DNA of 64,000 bases from Micavibrio sp. UBA5572 (GCA_002425415.1 DIMG01000027.1:5827-69826), one strand, 5' to 3'. Numbered from the stretch's first letter, positions 1 through 8,752 are shown. Notes: generated by a model not told the origin, from the letters alone. Made by a program: numbers and translations.

Positions 1-2115
1 ATTGTTATTCTTTTCCTGCTTTTAGGTAATCTAAGAGCTGCTTTGATTACAGCGGCTGTTATTCCAATCTCTATGTTGATGACAATTACAGGCATGGTAG
101 AAAACAAGGTGTCTGGTAATTTGATGAGCCTTGGCGCGCTGGATTTCGGCCTGATTGTTGATGGTGCAGTGATTATCATGGAAAACTGTATTCGGCGGTT
201 TGGTATGGCACAGCATCAACTAGGACGCTTGCTTACCAAAGAAGAACGTTTTGATCTGGCTGCAAAAGCTACAGCAGAAGTCATTAAGCCAAGTATTTTC
301 GGGGTGATTATTATTACGGTTGTTTATTTACCAATTTTTGCCCTAACGGGTGTTGAAGGCAAGATGTTCCATCCTATGGCTTTAACGGTTGTGATGGCAT
401 TACTTTCTGCTTTGGTGCTATCGCTTACTTTTGTACCCGCCGCAGTTGCAACATTTATCACAGGCAAGGTTGATGAAAAGGAGGGTCGCATTATCGGAGG
501 CGCTAAAAAGGGTTATGAGCCTTTGTTAAGATTTACGCTACGTCGGCCTTTGCCTATTATTAGTTTTGCGATTGTACTAGTTGTCATCAGCTTATTTGGG
601 GCAACAAGGATGGGAGCAGAGTTTATTCCTTCTCTTGATGAAGGAGATATTGCTATACAGGCTCTTCGCGCGCCAGGAACATCATTGACGCAATCTGTGG
701 AAATGCAGTTTAAACTCGAAGAAGAAGTCATGAAATTTCCTGAAGTGCGAACAATTATAGCACGTATCGGTACGGCGGAAGTTGCAACGGATGCGATGCC
801 ACCCAATATTGCTGATATATATGTTTTGCTTAAGCCTCGTGATGAATGGCCAAATCCTGATAAGTTAAAAGCCAATTTGATTGAGGAAATGGAAATTGCG
901 CTTGAGAAGGTGCCAGGTAGTGCCTATGAATTTTCTCAACCCATCGAACTCCGCTTTAATGAACTGATTTCCGGCGTACGAAGCGATCTAGCTGTAAAGA
1001 TTTATGGCGATGATATGGATCAGCTTTTAGCTTCCGCTCAAGAGATTGAAAAAGTCTTACGTTCAGTTTCTGGAGCAGCAGACGTCAAGGTTGAACAAGT
1101 TACAGGACTTCCTACGCTCAGTGTAGTTCCAGACCGTAAACGTCTAGAGCGTTATGGATTAAACGTAGCCGATGTCCAAGAGGTGGTGGAAGTTGCCATG
1201 GGCGGTCGTGAAGCCGGTGTTCTTTATGAGGGGGATCGACGCTTTGACATTGTAGTGCGCTTGCCAGAACATTTACGCAGCAATATCGAAAGCTTGGAAA
1301 GGTTGCCTGTACCGCTACCCCTTGCAGAAATGGAAGGAGCTGATAGCAGGCCTGATTATGTTCCTCTTAAAGAGGTCGCAGATCTTAACATTGCTTTTGG
1401 TCCAGCACAGATTAGCCGTGAAAATGCCAAACGTCGTATTACTGTAACAGCTAATGTTAGAGAGCGAGATCTTGGTAGCTTTGTAGCTGAACTTCAAGAG
1501 GCGGTAAAAACTCAAGTAAGCCTCCCTTCTGGATATTGGGTTGAATATGGCGGTACGTTTGAGCAACTTATCTCTGCCAAAACAAGACTGATGATTGTTG
1601 TTCCTATAGCGCTAGCTCTGATTTTTGGATTGCTATTTATGGCGTTTAATTCTGCCCGTGCCGCTTTGGTTATTTTCTCAGGTGTCCCGCTGGCATTAAC
1701 GGGAGGAATTGCTGCTTTGATGCTTCGTGATATACCTCTATCTATTTCAGCAGGGGTTGGTTTTATTGCCCTGTCTGGTGTTGCAGTCTTGAACGGTGTT
1801 GTGATGATCTCCTTCATTCGTGATTTGCAAGCTAGCGGCAAAGCTCTCGATGAGGCAATTATTGAAGGGGCTTTGACTCGTCTGAGACCTGTTCTGATGA
1901 CAGCACTTGTGGCCTCTCTTGGATTCGTTCCGATGGCCTTTAATGTGGGCGCTGGGTCTGAAGTGCAAAGGCCATTAGCAACGGTTGTTATTGGTGGAAT
2001 TATATCCTCTACCATCTTGACGTTGTTAGTTTTGCCAGCTTTATATAAATTCTTTCCTGGTAAGAATTTCTTGAAAAACCGCAGAAGAAGAAAGAGTGTT
2101 CAACATGGGGCATAG
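1..2115 (+). CDS. czcA: Heavy-metal RND efflux pump, CzcA/CusA family (5' end outside window)
   Basis: Inner-membrane proton antiporter of a tripartite metal-efflux complex (HME-RND family, exporting Zn/Co/Cd or Cu/Ag). The frame is open from base 1, so the gene starts upstream. About 704 C-terminal residues are present; full-length members have roughly 1,040. The fourth transmembrane segment carries the family signature DFGLIVDGAVIIMEN at bases 142-186, whose acidic residues form the proton relay. A long periplasmic domain follows, then a second group of membrane helices from about base 1570, and a basic tail ending at KNRRRRKS. The adaptor and outer-membrane partners are not in the window. 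A cation-diffusion gene overlaps its stop, so the two are probably co-transcribed. Family is secure; the metal is inferred from that neighbour. Confidence 0.9.
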   Translation: MVILFLLLGNLRAALITAAVIPISMLMTITGMVENKVSGNLMSLGALDFGLIVDGAVIIMENCIRRFGMAQHQLGRLLTKEERFDLAAKATAEVIKPSIFGVIIITVVYLPIFALTGVEGKMFHPMALTVVMALLSALVLSLTFVPAAVATFITGKVDEKEGRIIGGAKKGYEPLLRFTLRRPLPIISFAIVLVVISLFGATRMGAEFIPSLDEGDIAIQALRAPGTSLTQSVEMQFKLEEEVMKFPEVRTIIARIGTAEVATDAMPPNIADIYVLLKPRDEWPNPDKLKANLIEEMEIALEKVPGSAYEFSQPIELRFNELISGVRSDLAVKIYGDDMDQLLASAQEIEKVLRSVSGAADVKVEQVTGLPTLSVVPDRKRLERYGLNVADVQEVVEVAMGGREAGVLYEGDRRFDIVVRLPEHLRSNIESLERLPVPLPLAEMEGADSRPDYVPLKEVADLNIAFGPAQISRENAKRRITVTANVRERDLGSFVAELQEAVKTQVSLPSGYWVEYGGTFEQLISAKTRLMIVVPIALALIFGLLFMAFNSARAALVIFSGVPLALTGGIAALMLRDIPLSISAGVGFIALSGVAVLNGVVMISFIRDLQASGKALDEAIIEGALTRLRPVLMTALVASLGFVPMAFNVGAGSEVQRPLATVVIGGIISSTILTLLVLPALYKFFPGKNFLKNRRRRKSVQHGA

Positions 2116-2989
2116 TCACCACCATGGCGACCCTTCTCAAATAGGCGAACGCCGTCTTTGGTGGGCCGTTTCCGCCAATATATTGCTGACGGTTGCACAG
2201 GTGATTGGGGGAATCCTATCCGGTTCCCTCTCACTTGTCGCCGATGCACTGCATAATTTCAGTGATGCTGCTTCACTCCTTATAGCATTGGTGGCAATCC
2301 GAATTGGTCGAAAACCACCTGATCAGTTCAAAACATTCGGCTATAAACGCGCGGAAACCGTGGCGGCGCTCATCAATTTGACCACGCTTATCATTATTGG
2401 CCTTTATCTGTGTTATGAGGCGATAAAGCGTTTCATTACGCCGGAACCGGTGGCAGGCTGGACGGTGGTTATCGTCGCTGGAATTGCATTAGCCGTTGAT
2501 GTTTTTACCGCATTGCTTACTTACAGGCAGTCTAAAACCAGCATGAATATTAAGGCTGCTTTTCTTCATAATGTAACGGATGCGATGGCCTCAGTCGGTG
2601 TGATTATCACCGGAACGCTTATTTTGCTGTATGGCTGGGTCTGGACTGATGCGGCCATGACGCTCATTATTTCCGGCTATGTGCTGTGGCAGGGTTTTAC
2701 CCAAATCCCGAAAGTTATTCATCTTTTGATGGAGGGCGCACCCGATGGTTTAAGCCTAGAGGATATAAGATCATCGATGGAAAAAGTTGATGGCGTAAAT
2801 AATGTTCATCATGTGCATGTTTGGCAACTGGACGAACACCGCAACGCATTAGAGGCTCATGTTGTATTGGAAGAGAGTATTGACATGGATACGCTCAAAA
2901 TCCGTCTTAAAAAGTTACTACACGATCAATTTGAAATAGAACATTCTACTCTTGAGTTTGAGTATAAAAAGTGTTCGCGAACATTTTAG
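2105..2989 (+). CDS. czcD: Cation diffusion facilitator metal exporter, CzcD-like
   Basis: Inner-membrane Zn/Co/Cd:H+ antiporter of the CDF family, moving cytosolic metal to the periplasm where an RND pump can expel it. The 294-residue protein has a His-rich start (MGHSHHH), six predicted membrane helices, and the two metal-site motifs HNFSD (helix 2) and HNVTD (helix 5). Its cytoplasmic C-terminal domain is also His-rich (VHHVHVW). The ATG at 2105 is preferred over the GTG at 2096 because a purine-rich ribosome site (AGAAGAAAGAG) lies just upstream. It overlaps the czcA stop by 11 bases. Length and motifs are normal for the family. Confidence 0.92.
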   Translation: MGHSHHHGDPSQIGERRLWWAVSANILLTVAQVIGGILSGSLSLVADALHNFSDAASLLIALVAIRIGRKPPDQFKTFGYKRAETVAALINLTTLIIIGLYLCYEAIKRFITPEPVAGWTVVIVAGIALAVDVFTALLTYRQSKTSMNIKAAFLHNVTDAMASVGVIITGTLILLYGWVWTDAAMTLIISGYVLWQGFTQIPKVIHLLMEGAPDGLSLEDIRSSMEKVDGVNNVHHVHVWQLDEHRNALEAHVVLEESIDMDTLKIRLKKLLHDQFEIEHSTLEFEYKKCSRTF

Positions 2990-3050
2990 GAGCGGACAGG
3001 ACGAACAAAATCGCCTAGTCTAATCAATACAATCGCCGGAATTGTACCGC

Positions 3051-3095
3051 AAAGCCACGCAACCATTGACCATGGGCGTGGCTTTTGCTTTTTCC
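3051..3095 (+). terminator. Strong rho-independent terminator after czcD
   Basis: A 10-bp perfect stem (AAAGCCACGC at 3051-3060, GCGTGGCTTT at 3076-3085) is extended by a second stem CCAT/ATGG (3063-3066 with 3072-3075). A T-rich tail follows to about 3095. It lies 60 bases after the czcD stop and probably separates the metal-resistance operon from the phage genes. Confidence 0.8.
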
Positions 3096-3135
3096 CTTCC
3101 CTGTTATAGCAAAAAGGTACTTCCGGAGATTGAAC

Positions 3136-3172
3136 CCTATGCGGCGGGCTTAGGCGCAGGAGTTTTTTAGCG
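3136..3172 (+). other. Candidate cos/packaging site of element A
   Basis: A 37-base block matches, without gaps, 28 of 37 bases at 53654-53690. The last 14 bases (GGAGTTTTTTAGCG) are identical, and each block sits upstream of a phage methylase/terminase cassette. A short dyad GGCGC/GCGCC flanks the T-run here. The terminase is of the lambda GpA type, which cuts cos sites, so a packaging role is a reasonable inference. Apart from this block and the terminator at 3051, the gene-less stretch 2990-3300 shows nothing recognisable. Confidence 0.45.
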
Positions 3173-3300
3173 CCAGAAGATTTTTTTGGGTACGCGCCCC
3201 CACCGCCAATCATCAAAAAACCAGTCAGAGCAACGTGTTCAAGGTGCGTACCTTGGCGCGTACTCATGCGTACCTGACTGCAAAAAAGGAATTTGAATTT

Positions 3301-4623
3301 GTGGATTATTGTTCCCTTAACATTTTGTCCTTGTGCGCCGGAGTCGGCGGACTTGACCTCGGCATCCGAGTGGCGCAGCCAAATGCTCGAGCAGTCTGTT
3401 TTGTCGAGATCGAAGCCTTTGCGTGCGAAATCCTGGCAACGCGCATGGAAGACAAAAGCCTGGACGAAGCGCCTGTTTGGACGGATTTGCGATCCTTTGA
3501 CGGCAAGCCATGGCGTGGCCTTGTGGATTGCATCACTGCAGGATATCCGTGCCAACCATTCTCGGTTGCCGGAAAACAAAAAGGCAAAGATGACCCGCGC
3601 CACCTCTGGCCAGATGTGTACAGGATTGTGCGGGAGATACGCCCACGGCTCTGTTTCTTCGAAAACGTCCCCGGACATTTACGATTGGGGTTTGAACAAG
3701 TCCATGATGACCTTCGAGAATTGGGTTACAGCGTTAAGGCAGGTCTGTTCTCAGCGGCGGAAGTCGGTAGCACTCACAAACGCGAACGCCTCTTCATTTT
3801 GGCGTACCGTGAAAGCGACCGAGCCAACGGGTGGCTGTCTCAGCTCAGAGAAATTCAAAGAACGGATGGATGCGGGCATGCCCTTGAGCCTGCGGGATCA
3901 GGTGAAGCATCTCTGGCCGACAGTCCGTGTCTCTTCTGCGAAAGGCCCGTGCCAGAAGGAGATAGAGAACAACAACCCGAAATGCCGTCTGGAAGTATCG
4001 GTGGTGAACTGGCCAACGCCGACAACACAAGATTTCAAGAAACGCGGTCCGAATTCATCGCAGAAAGGATTGGCGGAAACATCGGTCAACTGGGCGACGC
4101 CGAATACAATGGATCATTTACCACCTCGTTCGATGGAGGCAATGCAAAAAATGATGGGTCCAGGGGGAGCAAGAGCGGGAGCGAAAAGACCCAGCAATTT
4201 GAGAGAACAAATCAATTGGGCAACGCCGAATACGCTGGATCATCTTCCCTCCAGATCGCCCGAGGCGATGGACAGGCTGATGGGGCCGAACGGTCAGCGT
4301 GCGGGCAGATCCCGCCCGAGCAACCTGCGGGAGCAAATCATGTGGCCGACCGTGACGGCGCAGGATTCCAAAAACAATGCGGGGCCGAGCCAGTTCGTGC
4401 GGAACACCAAGCCATTGAATGTGGAAGCTGTTTGCCATTCCCACCCGGACCCGAAGGCGATTGGAACGGAGTCCCAGCCAGTCTTAAACCCGCAATTTGT
4501 CGAATGGCTGATGGGCTGGCCAATCGGGTGGACAGAATTCGCGCCTGTGGAAACGGTGTCGTCCCATTGGCTGCCGCTCATGCGTGGGGCGTTCTTACAA
4601 CTGCAGCAAATGGAGGAAAATAA
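3301..4623 (+). CDS. Phage DNA cytosine-5 methyltransferase (copy 1)
   Basis: Transfers a methyl group from AdoMet to cytosine C5, presumably protecting phage DNA from restriction. Motif I is LSLCAGVGGLDLG (residues 9-21), motif IV PCQPFS with the catalytic Cys (83-88), motif VI ENV (near 121), motif VIII RERLF (near 163) and motif X GNGVVPL (near 418). The target-recognition region (about 180-390) is low-complexity, with recurring LGDAEY/LGNAEY/LANADN units. The GTG at 3301 is chosen because the paralogue at 54319 starts at the same point relative to motif I; upstream in-frame starts exist at 3235. A second long frame overlaps most of the gene (see 3704-4636). The ParB-methylase follows six bases later. 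Confidence 0.88.
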   Translation: MDYCSLNILSLCAGVGGLDLGIRVAQPNARAVCFVEIEAFACEILATRMEDKSLDEAPVWTDLRSFDGKPWRGLVDCITAGYPCQPFSVAGKQKGKDDPRHLWPDVYRIVREIRPRLCFFENVPGHLRLGFEQVHDDLRELGYSVKAGLFSAAEVGSTHKRERLFILAYRESDRANGWLSQLREIQRTDGCGHALEPAGSGEASLADSPCLFCERPVPEGDREQQPEMPSGSIGGELANADNTRFQETRSEFIAERIGGNIGQLGDAEYNGSFTTSFDGGNAKNDGSRGSKSGSEKTQQFERTNQLGNAEYAGSSSLQIARGDGQADGAERSACGQIPPEQPAGANHVADRDGAGFQKQCGAEPVRAEHQAIECGSCLPFPPGPEGDWNGVPASLKPAICRMADGLANRVDRIRACGNGVVPLAAAHAWGVLTTAANGGK

Positions 4624-4636
4624 AAACCATGACTGA
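3704..4636 (+). CDS. Overlapping phage protein with repeated WPTP motifs, read in the +1 frame of the methylase
   Basis: A frame offset by one base from the methylase stays open for about 1.3 kb (3293-4636). A likely start is the ATG pair at 3704/3707 (MMTFENWVTALR). The product carries repeated tryptophan motifs (WPTVRVSSA, WPTPTTQD, WATPNTMD, WATPNTLD, WPTVTAQD) and ends with LNPQFVEWLMGWPIGWT. I recall this pattern from phage proteins usually listed as hypothetical or as methylase fragments, but no function is known to me. It contains a 42-residue tandem repeat. The paralogous locus at 54722 retains the same frame and motifs. Translation is not proven: no clear ribosome site is seen before 3704. 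Confidence 0.55.
   Translation: MMTFENWVTALRQVCSQRRKSVALTNANASSFWRTVKATEPTGGCLSSEKFKERMDAGMPLSLRDQVKHLWPTVRVSSAKGPCQKEIENNNPKCRLEVSVVNWPTPTTQDFKKRGPNSSQKGLAETSVNWATPNTMDHLPPRSMEAMQKMMGPGGARAGAKRPSNLREQINWATPNTLDHLPSRSPEAMDRLMGPNGQRAGRSRPSNLREQIMWPTVTAQDSKNNAGPSQFVRNTKPLNVEAVCHSHPDPKAIGTESQPVLNPQFVEWLMGWPIGWTEFAPVETVSSHWLPLMRGAFLQLQQMEENKNHD
4088..4339 (+). repeat. Two tandem 126-bp repeats inside the methylase gene
   Basis: Units 4088-4213 and 4214-4339 encode 42 residues each in the overlapping frame, both beginning NWATPNT and ending RPSNLREQI. About three quarters of positions are identical in that frame. In the methylase frame only about a third match. The repeat length is a multiple of three, so neither frame is broken. 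Confidence 0.85.
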
Positions 4637-5891
4637 TGCAAAATCCAAAGAGTTGAAAATCGAGCATGTATCGGTTGATGAGCTTATCCCTTATGCCAAA
4701 AATGCCCGCACGCATTCCGATACACAAGTGGCGCAGATCGCCGCGTCCATGACGGAATTCGGTTTTGTAAATCCAATCCTGCTGGGGGATGATAATATCA
4801 TCATTGCAGGGCATGGGCGTTTGATGGCAGCGAAACTGCTGGGCATGAAAAACGTGCCGACCATTCGCCTCAACCATTTGAATGAGGCACAGCGCCGCGC
4901 GCTGGTGATTGCCGATAATAAAATCGCCGAGAATGCCGGTTGGGATGAAAACCTTCTTCGTGAAGAATTATCGGCGCTGGGTGATTTGGATTTTAATATT
5001 GATCTTCTGGGCTTTAATGCCGAAGAGCTTGATAATCTGTTCTTGGATGATGCCAATGCCTCTGGCGGTTTGACCGATGAAGATGCCGCGCCCGAAGTGC
5101 CGGAAACGCCTGTCAGTGTCCCTGGCGATATTTGGATTTGCGGCGATCATAAAGTGCTGTGCGGTGATTCCACGATGATTGATAGTTACAACGCCCTGAT
5201 GGGTGAAGAGCTGGCGGACATGGTGTTTACCGATCCACCTTATAATGTGAATTACGCCAACTCCATGAAAGACAAGATGCGCGGTAAAGCCCGCCCGATC
5301 CAAAATGATAATCTGGGGGATGGCTTTGGCGATTTTCTCTACGATGTTTGCACCAATTTGATGATGGTGTGCAAAGGCGCAATGTATGTGTGCATGAGCT
5401 CATCGGAGCTTCACACCTTGCACGGCGCATTTGTTGGCGCAGGCGGTAAATGGTCAACCTTCATCATCTGGGCGAAAAACACCTTCACGCTGGGGCGCGC
5501 CGATTATCAACGCCAGTACGAGCCGATCCTCTATGGCTGGAAAGATGGGCATGAGCATTTCTGGTGCGGTGCGCGGGATCAAAGCGATGTCTGGTTTGTG
5601 AACAAGCCCGTTAAAAACGACCTACACCCGACAATGAAACCAGTGGAGCTGGTGGAGCGTGCTATTCACAATTCCAGCAAAACCAAGGATATCGTGCTGG
5701 ATGCCTTTGGCGGGTCAGGATCAACCATGATCGCTTGCGAAAAAACGGGTCGCCGCGCCCGTTTGATTGAGCTTGATCCGAAATATGTCGATGTGATCGT
5801 CAAACGCTGGGAGGAATTTACGGGGAAGAAAGCAACTCTGGCCAAAAGTGACCAGAGTTTTGAAGTTTTGGCTGAAGAGCGTGCTTCTTAG
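4629..5891 (+). CDS. ParB/Srx-domain DNA methyltransferase (phage, copy 1)
   Basis: Two-domain phage enzyme of 420 residues. Residues 10-100 form a ParB/sulfiredoxin-type domain (NARTHSDTQVAQIAAS, then GHGRLMAA at 61-68). Residues 180-410 form an N4-cytosine/N6-adenine methylase in which the catalytic motif DPPY (about 202-205) precedes the AdoMet motif FGGSGST (about 360-366), the beta-class order. The start at 4629 has a strong ribosome site (AGGAGGAAA); an earlier in-frame ATG at 4584 lies inside the preceding gene. A linker of acidic residues joins the domains. It probably modifies phage DNA together with the cytosine methylase. A truncated paralogue lies at 55578. Confidence 0.88.
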   Translation: MTDAKSKELKIEHVSVDELIPYAKNARTHSDTQVAQIAASMTEFGFVNPILLGDDNIIIAGHGRLMAAKLLGMKNVPTIRLNHLNEAQRRALVIADNKIAENAGWDENLLREELSALGDLDFNIDLLGFNAEELDNLFLDDANASGGLTDEDAAPEVPETPVSVPGDIWICGDHKVLCGDSTMIDSYNALMGEELADMVFTDPPYNVNYANSMKDKMRGKARPIQNDNLGDGFGDFLYDVCTNLMMVCKGAMYVCMSSSELHTLHGAFVGAGGKWSTFIIWAKNTFTLGRADYQRQYEPILYGWKDGHEHFWCGARDQSDVWFVNKPVKNDLHPTMKPVELVERAIHNSSKTKDIVLDAFGGSGSTMIACEKTGRRARLIELDPKYVDVIVKRWEEFTGKKATLAKSDQSFEVLAEERAS

Positions 5892-6178
5892 GCGGTGATA
5901 ATACGATAATACCGCACTCCATCAACGCGTTCGCTGATAATTTCTGCGCCTGCTTTTTTGAGGATGGAGAGATGCCCGCGTACGGTGTGGGATTGCCAGC
6001 CAGTTTGTTTGGATAGTTCCTCAATCGTAGCACCTTTATCGGATGTGAGCAGTTGCTCAACCAAGGCCTTCTTGGTGATTTTAGGCGCTGGCTCTGCGGA
6101 TGTTTCCGGCGTTGTTTTGACGACCCCGGCGGGTTTGGCTTCGGCTGTTTTGATTGGTTTTTTGCTTTGTTTTTTCAT
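5888..6178 (-). CDS. DUF3489 small winged-helix-like protein
   Basis: A 96-residue protein with a Lys/Pro/Ala-rich N-terminus (1-45) and a C-terminal DUF3489 domain. The domain is recognised by GATIEELSKQTGWQSHTVRG and the following LKKAG, resembling a winged-helix DNA-binding fold. The ATG at 6178 has a good ribosome site (AAAGGA); the longer form from 6217 does not. It runs against the phage operon and overlaps the end of the ParB-methylase by four bases, tail to tail. DUF3489 genes are common next to alphaproteobacterial phage genes. Its function is not established; a regulator is a guess. Confidence 0.75.
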   Translation of the reverse strand: MKKQSKKPIKTAEAKPAGVVKTTPETSAEPAPKITKKALVEQLLTSDKGATIEELSKQTGWQSHTVRGHLSILKKAGAEIISERVDGVRYYRIITA

Positions 6179-6261
6179 GGTTTTTCCTTTCTGTTGTGAT
6201 GTCCATGAACGCTTCAATTCAAACGCTTATCAAGTCAATAATCCTTAAAAAGTGAGAGAAT

Positions 6262-6762
6262 ATGGGACTTTCAATCAGGAAATACGCCACATTGCGCGGT
6301 GTGACCGAGGGCGCGGTGCGCAAAGCCATCAGCTCGGGGCGCATCACGCCGAATGATGATGGCACAATCGATGTGGAGCGCGCAGATCGTGAATGGAAAG
6401 AAAACACCGATGAAGCCAAAATCAATACAGGTCTGCCGGTAATGACCGAGAACATGCCAGCCGCCAACGGCAAGCCATCTTTTACCAAAATCAAAACCGC
6501 GCATGAGCTTTACAAGGCGCAGCTAACCCAGCTTTCCCTGCAGGAGAAGAAAGGACAGCTCATCAACAAAGACATGGTGAAAACGCAGGTTTATCGCCTG
6601 GGGCGGCAGGTTCGGGATAGCTGGCTGAATTGGCCTGCGCGTGTGTCGGCCTTGATGGCTGCTGATCTGGGCATTGACGAACACGCTCTTCATCAGGCGT
6701 TAGAGCGCTATGTGAGGGAGCATTTAAATGACATTGGAGAGGGAAAACTCAATTTCGATTGA
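6262..6762 (+). CDS. Terminase small subunit, Nu1-like (element A)
   Basis: DNA-recognition subunit of the packaging motor. The N-terminus (1-60) is a MerR/Nu1-type helix-turn-helix (LSIRKYATLRGVTEGAVRKA, followed by a basic/acidic wing). The rest, including ELYKAQLTQLSLQEKKGQLI (about 88-107), is helical and suited to oligomerisation and TerL contact. The length of 166 is close to lambda Nu1 (181). It overlaps the TerL start by 35 bases. A different TerS is encoded at 53774. Confidence 0.82.
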   Translation: MGLSIRKYATLRGVTEGAVRKAISSGRITPNDDGTIDVERADREWKENTDEAKINTGLPVMTENMPAANGKPSFTKIKTAHELYKAQLTQLSLQEKKGQLINKDMVKTQVYRLGRQVRDSWLNWPARVSALMAADLGIDEHALHQALERYVREHLNDIGEGKLNFD

Positions 6763-8752
6763 GTATGACGCGGCATTTGTTCAGAACGTCTACCTCAAAA
6801 GTTTCACCCCCGAACCGCATTATGATGTTGCCGATTGGGCCGATAAATACCGCTTATTATCGGGTAAATCCGCAGCCGAACCCGGGGAATGGAAAACATC
6901 CCGCACGCCATACCTCAAGGAGGTGATGAACCAACTTTCCACCAGCTCGCCTGCACAGCGCATTGTGTTCATGAAAGGCGCACAGGTTGGCGGGACGGAA
7001 GCCGGCAATAACTGGATTGGCTATATCATCCATATGGCGCCGGGGCCGATGATGGCGGTGTCACCAACCGTGGAGCTTGCCAAGCGTAATTCCAAACAGC
7101 GGATTGAGCCATTACTGCAGGAAACGCCGGAATTGCGGGAACGGGTGAAGCCTGCCCGTGAGCGAGATAGTGGCAACACAATCCTGAGCAAAGAGTTTGA
7201 AGGCGGTCTGCTGATTATGACGGGGGCAAATTCGGCGGCGGGTCTGCGCTCCATGCCTGCGCGATATTTGTTTATGGATGAGATCGATGCGTATCCAGGC
7301 GACGTTGGCGGCGAAGGTGATCCGATCCTGCTGGCCGAGCGCCGAAGCGCGACATTTCGCCTGCGCCGTAAGATTTTTATGGTGAGTACGCCAACAGTGA
7401 AAGGAATATCCCGTGTGCAACGCGAATTTGAAAAAAGCGATCAGCGCTATTTTTTTGTTCCTTGCACATCATGTGGCCATTACCAGCATTTGCGCTTTAC
7501 GCAACTGCGCTGGCCAGAGGGTGAGCCGGAAGAAGCAAAGTATGCTTGTGAGTCTTGCGGGCATCTCATGCATAATCATGAGAAAACCTTGCTGCTTTCT
7601 AAAGGTGAATGGCGGGCAACGGCGGAAAGTGTCGACGGCACGGTTGGTTATCACCTCTCATCGCTTTACAGCCCTGTGGGTTGGTTTAGCTGGTCGGATG
7701 CGGCGACGTTATTTGAAGAAGCCAAGCGCAATCCAGATCTCATGAAGGGTTTTGTTAATACGGTGTTGGGTGAGCCTTACGAGGAATCATCCGAAGCGCC
7801 GGAATGGCAACGCATTTATGAGCGCCGTGAAAAATACAGCCAAGGCGTTGTGCCGATGGGCGGATTGTTCCTGACCGCTGGTGTGGATGTGCAAAAAGAC
7901 CGTCTTGAATGTGAGGTGGTGGCTTGGGGGCGCAACAAACAAAATTGGTCGGTGGATTATATCATCATTGATGGGGATACCGCCCGCCAAGACACATGGG
8001 ATCGCCTATCGGCTGAGGTGTTAGAACGTGACTGGCCTCATGCTTCTGGTCACGCCATGCCCATTCGGGTAATGGCGGTGGATTCCGGTTATGCCACGCA
8101 GGATGTTTACGCCTTTGTGCGTCAGCACCCGCAGGCGGTTTGGGGTGGTTCGGGCGCACGCGCCAGTCAGCCCCGCACCGTGGCGGCGATTAAGGGACAG
8201 GAACGCGACACAGCGCTCATCTTGAGTGTTTCAAAAGCCGATACGGGCGGTAAACGCCGAGGTCTTCGCGTTTGGAACGTCTCTGGCCCCGTGGCGAAGA
8301 TGGAGCTTTACCGCTGGCTTAAACTGGAATGGCCAACCGATAAAGATTTGGAAGATGGCGTGGCGTATCCGCCCGGCAGTTGTCACTTCCCGCAATATGG
8401 CGAGGAGTTTTTCAAACAGCTGACGGCAGAGCGTTGCATCACCCGTGTGGTGCGCGGCTTTCCGAAGCAGGTTTGGGAGAAAGACCCAACGCGTCAAAAC
8501 GAAGCCTTGGATTGCCGTGTTTATGCGCGGGCAGCGGCCAGCATTTTTGGGTTGGATCGCATGTCCGATTATAAATGGCGGGCTTTGGAAAAAAGCCTCG
8601 GACAAGAGGTCATTATTCCAACTAAAGGCGTGGAAATGCCCGTGCCTGCAACGCCGCAACAGGCACAAACTGGGCAAACAACACAGAAACCGAAACGAAA
8701 GCCAAGAGTGCCGCAACGTAAGGCAATCAAGGCTAACGATCCGTATTTATAA
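6728..8752 (+). CDS. Terminase large subunit, lambda GpA family
   Basis: ATP-driven DNA translocase and cos nuclease that fills the procapsid. The 674-residue protein has the adenine-side signature QVGGTE (about 86-91, in the Walker A position), a Walker B-like FMDEID (about 184-189), and a four-Cys zinc knuckle (CTSCG ... CESCG, near 246-280). A C-terminal nuclease region carries acidic motifs VDVQKDRLE and VDSGY. The last 40 residues are basic. Length and motif order match GpA. It is translationally coupled to TerS through the overlap. Confidence 0.93.
   Translation: MTLERENSISIEYDAAFVQNVYLKSFTPEPHYDVADWADKYRLLSGKSAAEPGEWKTSRTPYLKEVMNQLSTSSPAQRIVFMKGAQVGGTEAGNNWIGYIIHMAPGPMMAVSPTVELAKRNSKQRIEPLLQETPELRERVKPARERDSGNTILSKEFEGGLLIMTGANSAAGLRSMPARYLFMDEIDAYPGDVGGEGDPILLAERRSATFRLRRKIFMVSTPTVKGISRVQREFEKSDQRYFFVPCTSCGHYQHLRFTQLRWPEGEPEEAKYACESCGHLMHNHEKTLLLSKGEWRATAESVDGTVGYHLSSLYSPVGWFSWSDAATLFEEAKRNPDLMKGFVNTVLGEPYEESSEAPEWQRIYERREKYSQGVVPMGGLFLTAGVDVQKDRLECEVVAWGRNKQNWSVDYIIIDGDTARQDTWDRLSAEVLERDWPHASGHAMPIRVMAVDSGYATQDVYAFVRQHPQAVWGGSGARASQPRTVAAIKGQERDTALILSVSKADTGGKRRGLRVWNVSGPVAKMELYRWLKLEWPTDKDLEDGVAYPPGSCHFPQYGEEFFKQLTAERCITRVVRGFPKQVWEKDPTRQNEALDCRVYARAAASIFGLDRMSDYKWRALEKSLGQEVIIPTKGVEMPVPATPQQAQTGQTTQKPKRKPRVPQRKAIKANDPYL

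Noticed and set aside
3235..3300. Earlier start for cytosine methylase copy 1
   Set aside because: The paralogue at 54319 begins at the position equivalent to GTG 3301, and a purine-rich site precedes 3301.
2986..3678. Reverse-strand frame of 230 codons
   Set aside because: It lies antisense to the methylase 5' end and the intergenic terminator, has no recognisable motif, and is explained as a shadow of the forward gene.
4118..4444. Reverse-strand frame of 108 codons in the methylase gene
   Set aside because: It is antisense within the tandem-repeat region, where the composition keeps several frames open; only the +1 frame shows matching motifs in the second copy.
6205..6216. 12-mer ATGAACGCTTCA shared with 63443-63454, each upstream of a reverse-strand gene
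   Set aside because: Two short matches in 64 kb, with differing context, are not enough to claim a regulon or attachment site.
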